A DNA stretch of 64,000 nucleotides from Streptomyces sulphureus DSM 40104 (lineage in GTDB: Bacteria > Actinomycetota > Actinomycetes > Streptomycetales > Streptomycetaceae): the NCBI RefSeq assembly GCF_000381025.1, contig NZ_KB905822.1, positions 186,001 to 250,000 on the forward strand, given 5' to 3'. Below are positions 1-8,567 of the stretch, piece by piece. The notes under the pieces were generated by a model. It had not been told where the DNA came from and searched no databases. It saw only the letters and a program-made list of their open reading frames with translations. The position numbers and the translations under genes were made by a program. Position 1 is the stretch's first letter. Every line of letters begins with the position of its first letter.

Positions 1-2
1 CC

Positions 3-1988
3 GATCCGGACCGTCGCTCGGCCGACACCGCGCAGGACGGACTCGCCGCACGGCTCGCCGCCAACCCCAAGTGGCTGGTGATCGGCTTCGCGGCGCTCGT
101 CGTCCTGGTGAGCGCCGTCGTCACGGGTGACGGCGCCTGGCCCGGCGGCTGGACTGCGGACATCCGCACGCCGCTTGAGGACCTCGACAATTGGCTCGTC
201 GACAACCGCGACTCGCACTGGCTCTTCCTCTACTTCCTGCTGCACATCAGCAACGCGGCCGAGAGCGGCGTCGACGCGATCGTCAGCCTCTTCGACTCGC
301 TCGGCTGGGTCGGTGTGACCGTCATCGGCACGCTCATCGCCTGGGCGGCCGGCGGTGCCGACCGCTCACGGCGTGCCGTGCGGACCGGAGTCACGGCGCT
401 CGCCGTCTTCGCCGTCTGCGGCATCCTCGAGATGTGGGCGCCCACGATGGAGACGCTCGCGCTGATGGTCGTGGCGGTGATCATCGCGGCGCTGCTGGGG
501 CTCCTGCTCGGACTCGCGTCGGGGCTCTCGGACCGCTTCGAGAAGCTGCTGCGGCCGGTCTTCGACACGATGCAGGTGATGCCGGCGTTCGCTTATCTGC
601 TGCCGCTGCTGCTGATCTTCGGTGTCGGCATCCCCTCCGCGCTGATCGCCACCGTGATCTACGCGGCTCCGCCGATGGCCCGGCTTACCTCGCTCGGGCT
701 GCGGGGCGCGGACCCGGTGGCCTTGGAGGCGGCGCGTTCGCTCGGCGCCAGCCCCTGGCAGCGGTTGTACACGGCCAAACTGCCGCTGGCGCGCAAGCAG
801 ATGATGCTCGGACTCAATCAGACGATCATGATGTGCCTGTCCATGGTCGTCCTCGCCTCGTTGATCGGCGGCGGTGGTCTCGGTGACGAGATCTACCAGG
901 CGCTCGGCAAGTTGGACATCGGCACCGCGCTCACCGCGGGCGTCGCCGTCGTCCTCGTCGCCGTGCTCCTCGACCGGACGACCTCCGCGGCCGGTGAGCG
1001 CCTCGACGCCTCGCAGACCGCGACCGAGCCCGCAGGCATGGCCAAGGTGCGGGCCGCGGTGTGGGGCGGGATCGTGGTGCTGCTCGCCGTCTTCGCAGCC
1101 GTCGGCTCGGCCGTGTGGGAGAGCGAGTGGCCCGAGAGCTGGACCGTTTCCTGGGGACAGCCGGTCAACGATGCCGTCAACTGGTTCACCGACCACCTCG
1201 GTTCGGGCATCCCCGTCGTCGGCGGCACGGTCACGTGGGCCGAGGGCTTCACCGAATTCATCCTCAACCCGCTGCGGAGCGGACTGCTCGCGACGCCGTG
1301 GTGGGCGCTGCTGCTGCTCGTGGCGGTGGTCGGCTGGTTCGTCGGCACCTGGCGCGCTGCGCTCGCCGGCTGCGTCGGACTCGCTCTCATCGGTGCGATG
1401 GGCCTGTGGGACCGCTCGATGGACACGCTGTCGCAGGTGCTCGGCGCACTGGTGCTCACGGTGATCGTGGGGCTGATCATCGGCATCGTCTCGGCTCGCG
1501 TGGAGCGGGCGGAGAGGATGCTGCGGCCGGTGCTCGACACCATGCAGACGATGCCGCAGTTCGTGTACCTCATCCCCGTGATCGCGCTCGTCGGCCTGGG
1601 CAGGACGGCCGGCATCATCGCGGCGGTGATCTACGCGGCGCCCGCCGTCATCCGCATCACCACCCAAGCGCTGCGCGGGGTCGACCCGGCCGCGATGGAA
1701 GCGTCGAAGTCCCTGGGTGCGACGGGCAAACAGCAGCTCTTCCAGGTGCAGTTGCCGCTCGCGCGCAAGGCGCTGCTCGTCGGCGTCAACCAGGGCGTCG
1801 TGCTGGTGCTGTCGATGGTCGTCATCGCCGGCCTGATCGGTGGCGGTGCGCTCGGCTACGACGTGGTGCAGGGCCTCTCCAAGGGCAACCTCGCGCAGGG
1901 GCTGCCGTCCGGCATCGCCATCGTCTGCCTCGGCATCATGCTCGACCGCATCTCGCAACCGGCCGTGCGGAGCCGTAAGGGTTCCTGA
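3..1988 (+). CDS. Glycine betaine/proline betaine ABC transporter, fused double permease (5' partial)
   Basis: This is the inner-membrane channel of an OpuA/ProU-type compatible-solute importer. The reading frame is open to the window edge, so the true start lies upstream; GTG 78 is only the first internal start codon. It is a tandem fusion of two BPD_transp_1 permease domains. Each carries the TMQxMP segment before a hydrophobic run, and each has an EAA loop (around 740-800, GADPVALEAARSLGASP; around 1680-1750, GVDPAAMEASKSLGATG). Single-domain ProW is about half this length, so one polypeptide probably supplies the whole transmembrane dimer. The substrate-binding lipoprotein follows 115 bp downstream. 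The ATPase is not visible and is presumably just upstream of the window. The family call is secure; the exact substrate is inferred. Confidence 0.9.
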   Translation, partial: DPDRRSADTAQDGLAARLAANPKWLVIGFAALVVLVSAVVTGDGAWPGGWTADIRTPLEDLDNWLVDNRDSHWLFLYFLLHISNAAESGVDAIVSLFDSLGWVGVTVIGTLIAWAAGGADRSRRAVRTGVTALAVFAVCGILEMWAPTMETLALMVVAVIIAALLGLLLGLASGLSDRFEKLLRPVFDTMQVMPAFAYLLPLLLIFGVGIPSALIATVIYAAPPMARLTSLGLRGADPVALEAARSLGASPWQRLYTAKLPLARKQMMLGLNQTIMMCLSMVVLASLIGGGGLGDEIYQALGKLDIGTALTAGVAVVLVAVLLDRTTSAAGERLDASQTATEPAGMAKVRAAVWGGIVVLLAVFAAVGSAVWESEWPESWTVSWGQPVNDAVNWFTDHLGSGIPVVGGTVTWAEGFTEFILNPLRSGLLATPWWALLLLVAVVGWFVGTWRAALAGCVGLALIGAMGLWDRSMDTLSQVLGALVLTVIVGLIIGIVSARVERAERMLRPVLDTMQTMPQFVYLIPVIALVGLGRTAGIIAAVIYAAPAVIRITTQALRGVDPAAMEASKSLGATGKQQLFQVQLPLARKALLVGVNQGVVLVLSMVVIAGLIGGGALGYDVVQGLSKGNLAQGLPSGIAIVCLGIMLDRISQPAVRSRKGS

Positions 1989-2103
1989 ACCGGCCGTACC
2001 CAGACCGCAATCCCCAGCGGCGCGGACCCCCCTCCGCGCCCTCCACGCAGAGCGCAGGCCGCGGGGCCGGCGCTCCACCCCGAGAAGAGAAGACAGAACT
2101 CTC

Positions 2104-3063
2104 ATGAACAGCAAGCGCATTCGCAATACCGCCATAGCCGGCGTCGGCGTGCTCGGCGCGCTGGCCCTCACCGCCGGGTGCGGTGCGGCTGAGACGCAGT
2201 CCAGCGGCACCGACAAGGTCGTCCTCGCCGAGCCGTCGTGGGTCGGCGCCTCGGCCAACGCCGCCGTCGTCTCCAAGCTGATGGCCGACGAGATGGACGT
2301 GAAGGTCGACGTCCAGCAGATGGACGAGCCCGTCGCCTTCGACGCGCTCGACAGCGGCAAGGCCGACGCCATCCTCGAGGACTGGCACGGCGTCCCGAAG
2401 AAGCAGAAGAAGTACGTCGAGGACAAGAAGACCGTCGTCTCCGGCGGTGACCTCGGCGTCGTCGGTCACATCGGCTGGTTCGTCCCGAAGTACTACGCGG
2501 ACAAGCACCCGGACGTCACCGACTACAAGAACCTCAACAAGTACTACAAGGACTTCAAGACCTCCGAGAGCGGCGAGCTCGGCCACTTCATGGGCGCCGC
2601 GCCCTCGTACTCGCAGCACGACAAGGGCCTCATCAAGAACTTCGGCCTCAAGTTCAAGCACATCCCCTCGGGCACCGAGGCGGCGCAGCTCAAGGAGATG
2701 CAGCGGCTCTACAAGGCGAAGAAGCCGTTCCTCGCCTACTGGTGGGAGCCGCAGTGGATGAACAACGACATCGAGATGGTCGAGGTCAAGCTGCCGAAGT
2801 ACACCCCGGGATGCGAGGTCCCCGAGGAGAAGGCGAAGTGCGGCTACGAGACCAACCAGCTTGAGAAGTTCCTCAACAAGGACTTCTCGAAGAACGGCGG
2901 TCCCGCTGCCGAGTTCCTCAAGAACTTCAAGTGGTCGACGGAGGACCAGAACGAGGTCGCGCAGATGATCGCGGGCGACAAGATGAAGCCCGAGAAGGCG
3001 GCCGAGAAGTGGATCAAGGAGAACAAGTCGACCTGGGAGAAGTGGATTCCCGAGGACGCGTGA
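2104..3063 (+). CDS. Glycine betaine ABC transporter substrate-binding lipoprotein (OpuAC type)
   Basis: This extracellular solute receptor delivers substrate to the preceding permease. The start at ATG 2104 gives 319 residues with a lipoprotein signal: Lys/Arg-rich n-region, hydrophobic stretch and lipobox LTAGC ending at about Cys23. The open frame continues upstream, but only this start places a signal peptide at the N-terminus, and a purine-rich GAGAAGAGAAGACAG precedes it. The mature part has the OpuAC fold with many Trp and Tyr residues (EPSWVG, DWHG, IGWF, YWWEPQW), as expected for the aromatic box that cages the quaternary ammonium of betaine. Two strong hairpins follow the stop codon. 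Other quaternary amines such as choline or carnitine are possible ligands. Confidence 0.9.
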   Translation: MNSKRIRNTAIAGVGVLGALALTAGCGAAETQSSGTDKVVLAEPSWVGASANAAVVSKLMADEMDVKVDVQQMDEPVAFDALDSGKADAILEDWHGVPKKQKKYVEDKKTVVSGGDLGVVGHIGWFVPKYYADKHPDVTDYKNLNKYYKDFKTSESGELGHFMGAAPSYSQHDKGLIKNFGLKFKHIPSGTEAAQLKEMQRLYKAKKPFLAYWWEPQWMNNDIEMVEVKLPKYTPGCEVPEEKAKCGYETNQLEKFLNKDFSKNGGPAAEFLKNFKWSTEDQNEVAQMIAGDKMKPEKAAEKWIKENKSTWEKWIPEDA

Positions 3064-3103
3064 TCTCCGCACCCGTCTCGCTCGCCGCACGGCGAGCTGA
3101 GCG

Positions 3104-3138
3104 GCGGCGGACGGGAGAGCGCCGCTCCCGTCCGCCGC
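3104..3138 (+). terminator. Hairpin terminator after the betaine operon
   Basis: A perfect 14-bp stem (arms 3104-3117 and 3125-3138) with a 7-nt loop lies 41 bp after the substrate-binding protein stop. There is no U-tract, as is usual in high-GC actinobacteria. Confidence 0.7.
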
Positions 3139-3143
3139 GACCA

Positions 3144-3185
3144 CAGGCGTACGCCCGGCCGGAACTCCCGCCGGGCGTACGCCTG
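3144..3185. terminator. Second hairpin, bidirectional terminator between convergent genes
   Basis: A perfect 15-bp stem (arms 3144-3158 and 3171-3185) with a 12-nt loop sits between the betaine operon and the convergent AhpD-like gene, whose stop is at 3201. With the preceding hairpin it forms a tandem terminator that can serve both strands. Confidence 0.7.
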
Positions 3186-3200
3186 TTCGGCGGAGGTGCC

Positions 3201-3677
3201 CTACTGCTCCAGGCTCCTCGGCACCGCACGCGTCGCCACCATGAACCTGTTCCACGAGTTGATCACGACGATCTGCCCGAGGAGCTGGGCGAGTTCGGCC
3301 TCGTCGAAGTGGGCGGCGGCCCGCTCCCAGACGGGGTCGGGGACGAAGCCCTCGGTGAGGAGCGTCACCGACTCGGTGAGGGCGAGCGCGGCCTGCTCCC
3401 GCTCGCTGAAGAGGTCGCCCGCCTCCTCCCAGGCGCCGATGAGATCGAGCCGAAGCTGCGACTCGCCCGCCTTGCGTGCGTCGGCGAAGTGCATGTCCAG
3501 GCAGAAGGCGCACTTGTTGAGCTGTGAGGCGCGGATCTTCACCAGCTCGGCCAGACTGTGCTCCAGACCTTCGGCCGTCGCCTGCTGGAAGGCGGACATG
3601 CCCTTGTAGAGCGCGGGAGCGGCCTTCCAGATCCGCAGCCGCGGGCCGTGCGCCGTCGTCTTCTGTGCTTCTGTCAT
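3201..3677 (-). CDS. Carboxymuconolactone decarboxylase / AhpD-like family protein
   Basis: A 158-residue all-helical AhpD-like protein. Cys56-Ala-Phe-Cys59 followed by His63 (CxxCxxxH) is the thiol redox centre of the alkylhydroperoxidase AhpD core. The C-terminal INSWNRFMVATR segment is typical of the CMD subfamily found next to stress regulators. Such proteins are small cytoplasmic peroxidases or disulfide reductases; the substrate cannot be read from sequence. It lies 42 bp downstream of the merR gene on the same strand, so the two are probably cotranscribed. It ends against the betaine operon with terminators between. Confidence 0.85.
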   Translation of the reverse strand: MTEAQKTTAHGPRLRIWKAAPALYKGMSAFQQATAEGLEHSLAELVKIRASQLNKCAFCLDMHFADARKAGESQLRLDLIGAWEEAGDLFSEREQAALALTESVTLLTEGFVPDPVWERAAAHFDEAELAQLLGQIVVINSWNRFMVATRAVPRSLEQ

Positions 3678-3702
3678 GTGCGGGACGCTAGCGGACGGGG
3701 CC

Positions 3703-3716
3703 GACAGCCGGCTGTC
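3703..3716. promoter_or_regulatory. 14-bp palindrome between merR and the AhpD-like gene
   Basis: GACAGCCGGCTGTC is a perfect loopless palindrome 3 bp after the merR stop and 25 bp before the AhpD-like start. It could be an operator or a weak hairpin; the sequence alone does not decide. Confidence 0.3.
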
Positions 3717-3719
3717 TTT

Positions 3720-4154
3720 TCAACCTCCTGCGGAGCGGGGGGTGTCGGCCGACCGCCGGGCTTCGTGCCCGAGCCGGGCGCTGAGCGTCCCGGCGAACTC
3801 TTCGGCCCTGGCGAGCTGCTGACGAAGACTGGCGACGCGGTCCCTGGCGGCCTCCTCGAACCCGGCGACGCGGTCGAGCGCCGACGTGCGTTCACTCTCC
3901 GTGAGTTCGGCCTCCGCATCGAGCAGGTCGGTGGCGGCGAGGAGGTCGCGCATCTCGTCGAGGGTGAAGCCGAGCGGCTTCATCCTGCGGATCACCATCA
4001 GCCGCGCGACGTCGCCTTCGGTGTAGAGGCGGAACCCGCCGCGGGAGCGGGCCGACGGGACGACGAGCCCCGTCTCCTCGTAGTGGCGGATCGTGCGCAG
4101 CGACAGCTCGGTGCGGGATGCCACCTCGCCGATCTGCATGTGCTTGCTGCCCAC
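3720..4154 (-). CDS. MerR family transcriptional regulator
   Basis: A 144-residue MerR regulator. The N-terminal winged helix (IGEVASRTELSLRTIRHYEETGLV, written from about residue 7) is followed by the second helix pair (GGFRLYTEGDVARL) and a dimerisation coiled coil to about residue 125. There is no clear Cys-based metal or Fe-S site at the C-terminus, so the ligand is unknown. Translation may start at ATG 4154 or at the internal ATG four codons later, which directly precedes the HTH. It is divergent from the SulP gene and shares with it a 20-bp operator-like palindrome at 4231-4250. The AhpD-like gene follows it. Confidence 0.88.
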   Translation of the reverse strand: MGSKHMQIGEVASRTELSLRTIRHYEETGLVVPSARSRGGFRLYTEGDVARLMVIRRMKPLGFTLDEMRDLLAATDLLDAEAELTESERTSALDRVAGFEEAARDRVASLRQQLARAEEFAGTLSARLGHEARRSADTPRSAGG

Positions 4155-4230
4155 TGTTCTCCTCGGCTTTCGGGCCGTACGGCTCGGCGGCTCTCCGCCT
4201 GCCGGCGGGCGGAAACCCCGGGCCGCATCC

Positions 4231-4250
4231 CTACCCTAACGTCAGGGTAG
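4231..4250. promoter_or_regulatory. MerR-type operator palindrome in the merR/sulP divergent promoter
   Basis: CTACCCTAACGTCAGGGTAG is a near-perfect dyad with 7-bp arms CTACCCT/AGGGTAG. On the minus strand a -35-like GTGAAC lies just upstream of it and an AGGGAT -10-like hexamer lies 19 bp further on. This is the long spacer expected of MerR-activated promoters, with the dyad inside the spacer. On the plus strand TAGAGT just after it could be a -10 for sulP. Confidence 0.55.
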
Positions 4251-4423
4251 AGTTCACTTCCGGTCGACCGCGGTCGTCCGCGGGGGCTCCGACGCGCACC
4301 GTCGAACGGTCACCGTAGCCCCACCGCGGCCGGCGGTCAGCGCCGCCCGCCGCCCCCAGCCAGCTCCCGCATGCCGTCGGCTCTCTCGGCGCGGCATGCC
4401 CAGAGAACACAGGTTCTTCCCTC

Positions 4424-5905
4424 TTGACCGACACATCAACTGCCTCCGGGACACCCCTGTTCACCGCTCTCACGCCGAAGGTGCTGCGGACCGAGGTGCT
4501 CGCCGGTCTCGTCGTGGCCCTGGCGCTGATCCCCGAGGCGATCTCGTTCTCCCTCATCGCCGGGGTCGATCCCGCCGTCGGGCTCTTCGCCTCCTGCACC
4601 ATGGCCGTGGTGATCGCGTTCGTCGGCGGGCGGTCCGCCATGATCTCGGCCGCGACCGGTGCCATCGCCCTCGTGGTCGCGCCGCTCGCCCGCGAGCACG
4701 GTCTGGGCCACCTCTTCGCTGCGGTGATCCTGGCCGGCGTCTTCCAGGTGGCGCTCGGCGCCCTGGGCGTGGCGAAGCTGATGCGCTACGTGCCGCGGCC
4801 GGTGACGGTCGGGTTCGTCAACTCGCTCGCCATTCTGATCTTCCTTGCGCAGGTGCCGGAGCTCCTCGACGTGCCCTGGCCCGTCTATCCGCTCTTCGCC
4901 GGCGGGCTGGCCGTGATGGTGTTCTTCCCTCGTATCACCCGCGTCGTCCCGGCCCCGCTCGTCTCCATCGTCGTGCTCACGGCGCTGACCGTGGGGGCCG
5001 GCATCGCCGTCCCCACCGTGGGGGACAAGGGCGAGCTGCCCGCCTCGCTCCCCGTCCCCGCGCTTCCCGAAGTCCCCTTCACCTGGGAGACGTTGACGAC
5101 CGTGGCGCCGTACGCGCTCGGCATGGCGCTCGTCGGCCTCATGGAGTCGCTGATGACGGCGAAGCTCGTCGACGACCTCACGGACACCCCCTCCTCCAAG
5201 ACCCGGGAGTCCATCGGGCAGGGCATCGCCAATATCGTGACGGGCTTCTTCGGCGGCATGGGCGGCTGCGCCATGATCGGTCAGACGATGATCAACGTGC
5301 GGGTCTCCGGCGCACGGACCAGACTCTCCACCTTCCTCGCAGGCGTGTTCCTCCTGGGGCTGTGTCTCCTGTGCGCTCCCGTGGTCTCGCAGATGCCGAT
5401 GGCCGCACTCGTCGCCGTGATGGTGATGGTCTCCGTCGCGACCTTCGACTGGCGTTCCGTCGCCCCGCGCACGCTGCGCCGGATGCCCGTGGGGGAGACG
5501 GTGGTGATGCTGGTGACGGTCGTCTGCGTCGTGGTCACGGAGAACCTCGCCATCGGTGTCGTCGTCGGCTCGCTCGTCGCTCTTGTGGTCTTCGCCCGCC
5601 GCGTGGCGGAGCGTGCACACGTCGAGGCGGTCGCCGCTCCCGAGGGCCGCGTCGTCTACACCGTCAGGGGCGAGCTCTTCTTCGCCTCCGCCGACGAGTT
5701 CCTCGCGCGGTTCGACTACGTCGGCGACCCGGACCATGTCGTCCTCGACCTCTCCGAGGCGCGCGTCTGGGACGCCACCTCCTCGGCCGCGCTCGACGCC
5801 GTCGAGGCCAAGTACGCGGAACGCGGCAAGCGCCTCGAACTCAGCGGCCTCGACGAGGCGAGCAAGCGGTTGCGGGAGCGGGTGCGGGAGCCGGCGGCCG
5901 GATGA
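4424..5905 (+). CDS. SulP family inorganic anion transporter with STAS domain
   Basis: A 493-residue secondary transporter of the SLC26/SulP family, which moves sulfate, bicarbonate or other small anions. The N-terminal about 390 residues form the membrane domain. The SulP signatures are visible: EVLAGLVVALALIPEAISF near the start and MGGCAMIGQTMINVR near residue 285. A C-terminal STAS domain follows (from about residue 410, VVYTVRGELFFASADEF, then VVLDLSEARVWDATSSAALD). The start codon is TTG 4424, chosen because it gives MTDTSTASG directly before the conserved domain. It is divergent from merR and a strong hairpin follows the stop. The transported ion cannot be told from sequence. Confidence 0.9.
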   Translation: MTDTSTASGTPLFTALTPKVLRTEVLAGLVVALALIPEAISFSLIAGVDPAVGLFASCTMAVVIAFVGGRSAMISAATGAIALVVAPLAREHGLGHLFAAVILAGVFQVALGALGVAKLMRYVPRPVTVGFVNSLAILIFLAQVPELLDVPWPVYPLFAGGLAVMVFFPRITRVVPAPLVSIVVLTALTVGAGIAVPTVGDKGELPASLPVPALPEVPFTWETLTTVAPYALGMALVGLMESLMTAKLVDDLTDTPSSKTRESIGQGIANIVTGFFGGMGGCAMIGQTMINVRVSGARTRLSTFLAGVFLLGLCLLCAPVVSQMPMAALVAVMVMVSVATFDWRSVAPRTLRRMPVGETVVMLVTVVCVVVTENLAIGVVVGSLVALVVFARRVAERAHVEAVAAPEGRVVYTVRGELFFASADEFLARFDYVGDPDHVVLDLSEARVWDATSSAALDAVEAKYAERGKRLELSGLDEASKRLRERVREPAAG

Positions 5906-5923
5906 CCCGGCGCTGACGACGGA

Positions 5924-5956
5924 CGGCAACCCCCGGGCGTACGCCGGGGGTTGCCG
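5924..5956. terminator. Bidirectional terminator between sulP and rocD
   Basis: A perfect 13-bp stem (5924-5936 with 5944-5956) and a 7-nt loop lie between the convergent sulP (stop 5905) and rocD (stop 5964). Confidence 0.7.
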
Positions 5957-5963
5957 CCTCGGG

Positions 5964-7181
5964 TCAGGCCGACTCGGCGAGTACGGCCCCGAGCTGCTCG
6001 ACTCCCCAGTCCAGATCTTCCTTGGAGACGACGAGCGGCGGCGCCACCCGGATCGTCGAGCCGTGGGTGTCCTTGACGAGGACGCCACGGGCCATGAGCC
6101 GCTCCGAGAGCTCGCGGCCCGTGCCGTACTCCGGCGCCACGTCGATGCCGGCCCACAGGCCCCGGCCGCGGACCTCGCGGACGGCGCCGCCGGTGAGGAG
6201 GTCCAGCTCGTGGTGGAGGTGGTCGCCCAACTCCCGTGCCCGCTCCTGGAACTCGCCCGTGCGCAGCATCGCCAGTACCTCCAGCGCGACGGCACAGGCG
6301 AGCGGGTTGCCGCCGAAGGTGGAACCGTGCTCGCCGGGGCGGTGGACGCCGAGGACCTCGTCGGTGGAGACGACCGCGGAGACCGGCACGACGCCCCCGC
6401 CGAGCGCCTTGCCGAGTACGTACATGTCGGGCTGCACGCCCGAGGGCCCCTCCTGCTCGCAGGCGAAGGTGGCGCCGGTGCGGCCGAGCCCCGACTGGAT
6501 CTCGTCGGCGATGAAGAGCACGCCCCGGGCGCGCGTCAACTCCCGTACGCCTGTGAGGTATCCGGGCGGCGGGACGTAGACGCCCGCCTCGCCCTGGATG
6601 GGCTCGAGGAGGACCGCGACGGTGTCCTCGTCGACGGCCGCCTCCAGGGCCGCCAGGTCCCCGTACGGGACGATCTCGAAGCCCGGCGTGTACGGACCGT
6701 AGTCGGCGCGGGCCTCCTCGTCGGTGGAGAAGCTGACCACCGTGGTGGTGCGGCCGTGGAAGTTGTTCTCGGCGACCACGATCTTGGCGCGGTCGTGCGC
6801 GACGCCCTTCACGCGGTAGCCCCACTTGCGGGCCGTCTTCACCGCCGTCTCGACCGCCTCGGCGCCGGTGTTCATCGGGAGGACCCGTTCCATGCCGCAG
6901 AGCGCGGCGAGCTCGGCGCAGAAGGCGGGGAAGAGGTCGTGCTGGAAGGCGCGCGAAGTGAGCGTGGAGCGGTCGAGCTGGCGCTTGGCCGCCTCGATCA
7001 ACCGGGGGTGGCGATGGCCGAAGTTCAGCGCCGAGTAGCCGGCAAGCAGGTCGAGGTACCTGCGTCCTTCCACGTCGGTCATCCATGCCCCCTCCGCGGA
7101 GGCGATGACGACGGGGAGCGGGTGGTAGTTGTGCGCGCTGTGCGCGTCTGCCTCGGCGAGCAGCCGCTGAGAGGTGGACAT
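5964..7181 (-). CDS. rocD: Ornithine--oxo-acid transaminase
   Basis: This PLP enzyme converts L-ornithine and a 2-oxo acid to glutamate semialdehyde and an amino acid, in arginine/ornithine catabolism. The ATG at 7181 is chosen over the longer frame because GGAGA precedes it and the family N-terminus (AHNYHPLPVVI) then follows. The protein is 405 residues, normal for class III aminotransferases. Visible motifs are NTGAEAVETAVKTARKW (cofactor phosphate), FIADEIQSGLGRTG (the Asp that contacts the PLP nitrogen) and VLGKALGGG with the Schiff-base Lys. The start of the chain (SAHNYHPL) matches ornithine aminotransferase rather than acetylornithine aminotransferase. It is monocistronic, divergent from trpS. 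Confidence 0.9.
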   Translation of the reverse strand: MSTSQRLLAEADAHSAHNYHPLPVVIASAEGAWMTDVEGRRYLDLLAGYSALNFGHRHPRLIEAAKRQLDRSTLTSRAFQHDLFPAFCAELAALCGMERVLPMNTGAEAVETAVKTARKWGYRVKGVAHDRAKIVVAENNFHGRTTTVVSFSTDEEARADYGPYTPGFEIVPYGDLAALEAAVDEDTVAVLLEPIQGEAGVYVPPPGYLTGVRELTRARGVLFIADEIQSGLGRTGATFACEQEGPSGVQPDMYVLGKALGGGVVPVSAVVSTDEVLGVHRPGEHGSTFGGNPLACAVALEVLAMLRTGEFQERARELGDHLHHELDLLTGGAVREVRGRGLWAGIDVAPEYGTGRELSERLMARGVLVKDTHGSTIRVAPPLVVSKEDLDWGVEQLGAVLAESA

Positions 7182-7419
7182 CCGGGGTCTCCGTTCGTCT
7201 CGCAAGGGCGTGCGGCGTCTTTCCTGCCTGGCCCGGATCGCGGGCCTCTTTCTATCGTCCGCCACCGGCACGCAAAAGAAACCTTGCCGACAGGGGGCAC
7301 ATCAGCCGCCCGTCGGCACCGGCGCAACAGCGGGCGCGGGCGCGGGAGTTCCGCGCGCCCGCGTCGCCTCCACTCCGTACGCACGCGACCGCATACTGTG
7401 AAAAACGGGGGCGCCGCCA

Positions 7420-7445
7420 CCGTGCCACCCGCGCGGGTGGCACGG
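7420..7445. promoter_or_regulatory. 26-bp perfect inverted repeat in the rocD/trpS intergenic region
   Basis: The two 12-bp arms (7420-7431 and 7434-7445) are perfect complements around a CG centre, 60 bp before the trpS start. A TACTGT -10-like hexamer at 7393-7398 would place the dyad at the very 5' end of the trpS leader. It is either an operator or a 5' stem; nothing else is recognisable in this 323-bp gap. Confidence 0.4.
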
Positions 7446-7504
7446 TGCCCGACGTCACGGGAATCCCCGCACCCGCGGGAAGGACGACCTGAGAGAATGG
7501 GCGC

Positions 7505-8515
7505 ATGGTCAACGCTCGCCCTCGTGTGCTCTCCGGTATCCAGCCCACCTCCGGGTCGTTCCACCTCGGCAACTACCTCGGCGCCGTACGCCAGTGGGTG
7601 GGCCTTCAGGAGACGCACGACACCTTCTACTGCGTCGTCGACCAGCACGCCCTCACCATCCCGAAGGACCCGGCCGAGCTTCGCAGCAACACCCGCTACG
7701 CCGCGGCCCAACTCCTCGCCGCCGGCGTCGACCCGGAGCGCGCCACCCTCTTCGTGCAGAGCCAGGTCGCCGAACACGCGCAGCTCGCCTGGGTCGTCGA
7801 GTGCCTCACCGGCTTCGGTGAGGCCGCGCGGATGACCCAGTTCAAGGACAAGTCGGCGAAGCAGGGCGCCGACAGCACCTCCGTCGGCCTCTTCACCTAC
7901 CCGATGCTGATGGTCGCCGACATCCTCCTCTACCAGGCCGACGAGGTCCCCGTCGGCGAGGACCAGCGCCAGCACCTGGAGCTGAGCCGGAACCTCGCCG
8001 AGCGCTTCAACCACCGGTACGGCCCGACCTTCGTCGTTCCCGAGCCCCACATCCTCAAGGAGACGGGCCGGATCTACGACCTCCAGGAGCCGACGGTCAA
8101 GATGAGCAAGTCGGCGTCGAGCCCCAAGGGCATCGTCGAACTCCTCGACGAACCGAAGGCCACGGCGAAGAAGATCAAGAGCGCCGTCACCGACACCGAC
8201 ACCGTCGTCCGCTTCGACGCCGACAAGAAGCCGGGCGTCAGCAACCTCCTCACCATCCACTCCACCCTCAGCGGCACCCCGATCCCGCAGTTGGAAGAGC
8301 ACTTCGCCGGCAAGGGGTACGGCGCGCTCAAGACGGAGCTAGCCGAGATCGTCACCGAGTGGGTGACACCGTTCCGTTCACGTACGCAGGAATACCTGGA
8401 CGACCCTGCCGAACTCGACGCACTCCTCGCCAGGGGTGCCGGCAAGGCCCGGGTCGTCGCGGCCGATACTCTCGCCCGGGTCTACGAAAAGGTCGGCTTC
8501 CTGACGGCTCGCTGA
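7505..8515 (+). CDS. trpS: Tryptophanyl-tRNA synthetase
   Basis: This cytoplasmic class Ic synthetase charges tRNA-Trp. It has 336 residues, the usual bacterial length. The HIGH-equivalent motif appears as SGSFHLGNYLGAV near residue 20. KMSKS (KMSKSASSPKG) is near residue 200. GVDPERATLFVQSQV and the PMLMVADILLYQADEVPVGEDQRQHLE stretch (read from about residue 135) are typical of TrpRS. ATG 7505 follows GAGAGAATGGGCGC. Streptomycetes often carry two TrpRS genes, one of them indolmycin resistant; the context suggests the housekeeping copy, but resistance cannot be judged here. The 2H phosphoesterase follows 52 bp later. Confidence 0.95.
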   Translation: MVNARPRVLSGIQPTSGSFHLGNYLGAVRQWVGLQETHDTFYCVVDQHALTIPKDPAELRSNTRYAAAQLLAAGVDPERATLFVQSQVAEHAQLAWVVECLTGFGEAARMTQFKDKSAKQGADSTSVGLFTYPMLMVADILLYQADEVPVGEDQRQHLELSRNLAERFNHRYGPTFVVPEPHILKETGRIYDLQEPTVKMSKSASSPKGIVELLDEPKATAKKIKSAVTDTDTVVRFDADKKPGVSNLLTIHSTLSGTPIPQLEEHFAGKGYGALKTELAEIVTEWVTPFRSRTQEYLDDPAELDALLARGAGKARVVAADTLARVYEKVGFLTAR

Positions 8516-8567
8516 GCGCGCCCGCCGGCGCGAAGAGAACGAAGAAGACGAAGGAGGGAGCGCGCAC

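Noticed and set aside
366..2426. A long minus-strand open frame opposite the betaine permease, and many similar long frames elsewhere.
   Set aside because: They are antisense or shifted shadows of strong genes in high-GC DNA: low-complexity Arg/Ala/Pro composition, no domains and no ribosome sites.
7420..7445. A T-box riboswitch for trpS, because GGGTGGCAC resembles the T-box core and TGGC would pair with a tRNA-Trp acceptor end.
   Set aside because: There is no stem I or specifier loop; the only -10-like hexamer places transcription start just before the dyad, and the sequence after GGGTGGCAC departs from the T-box.
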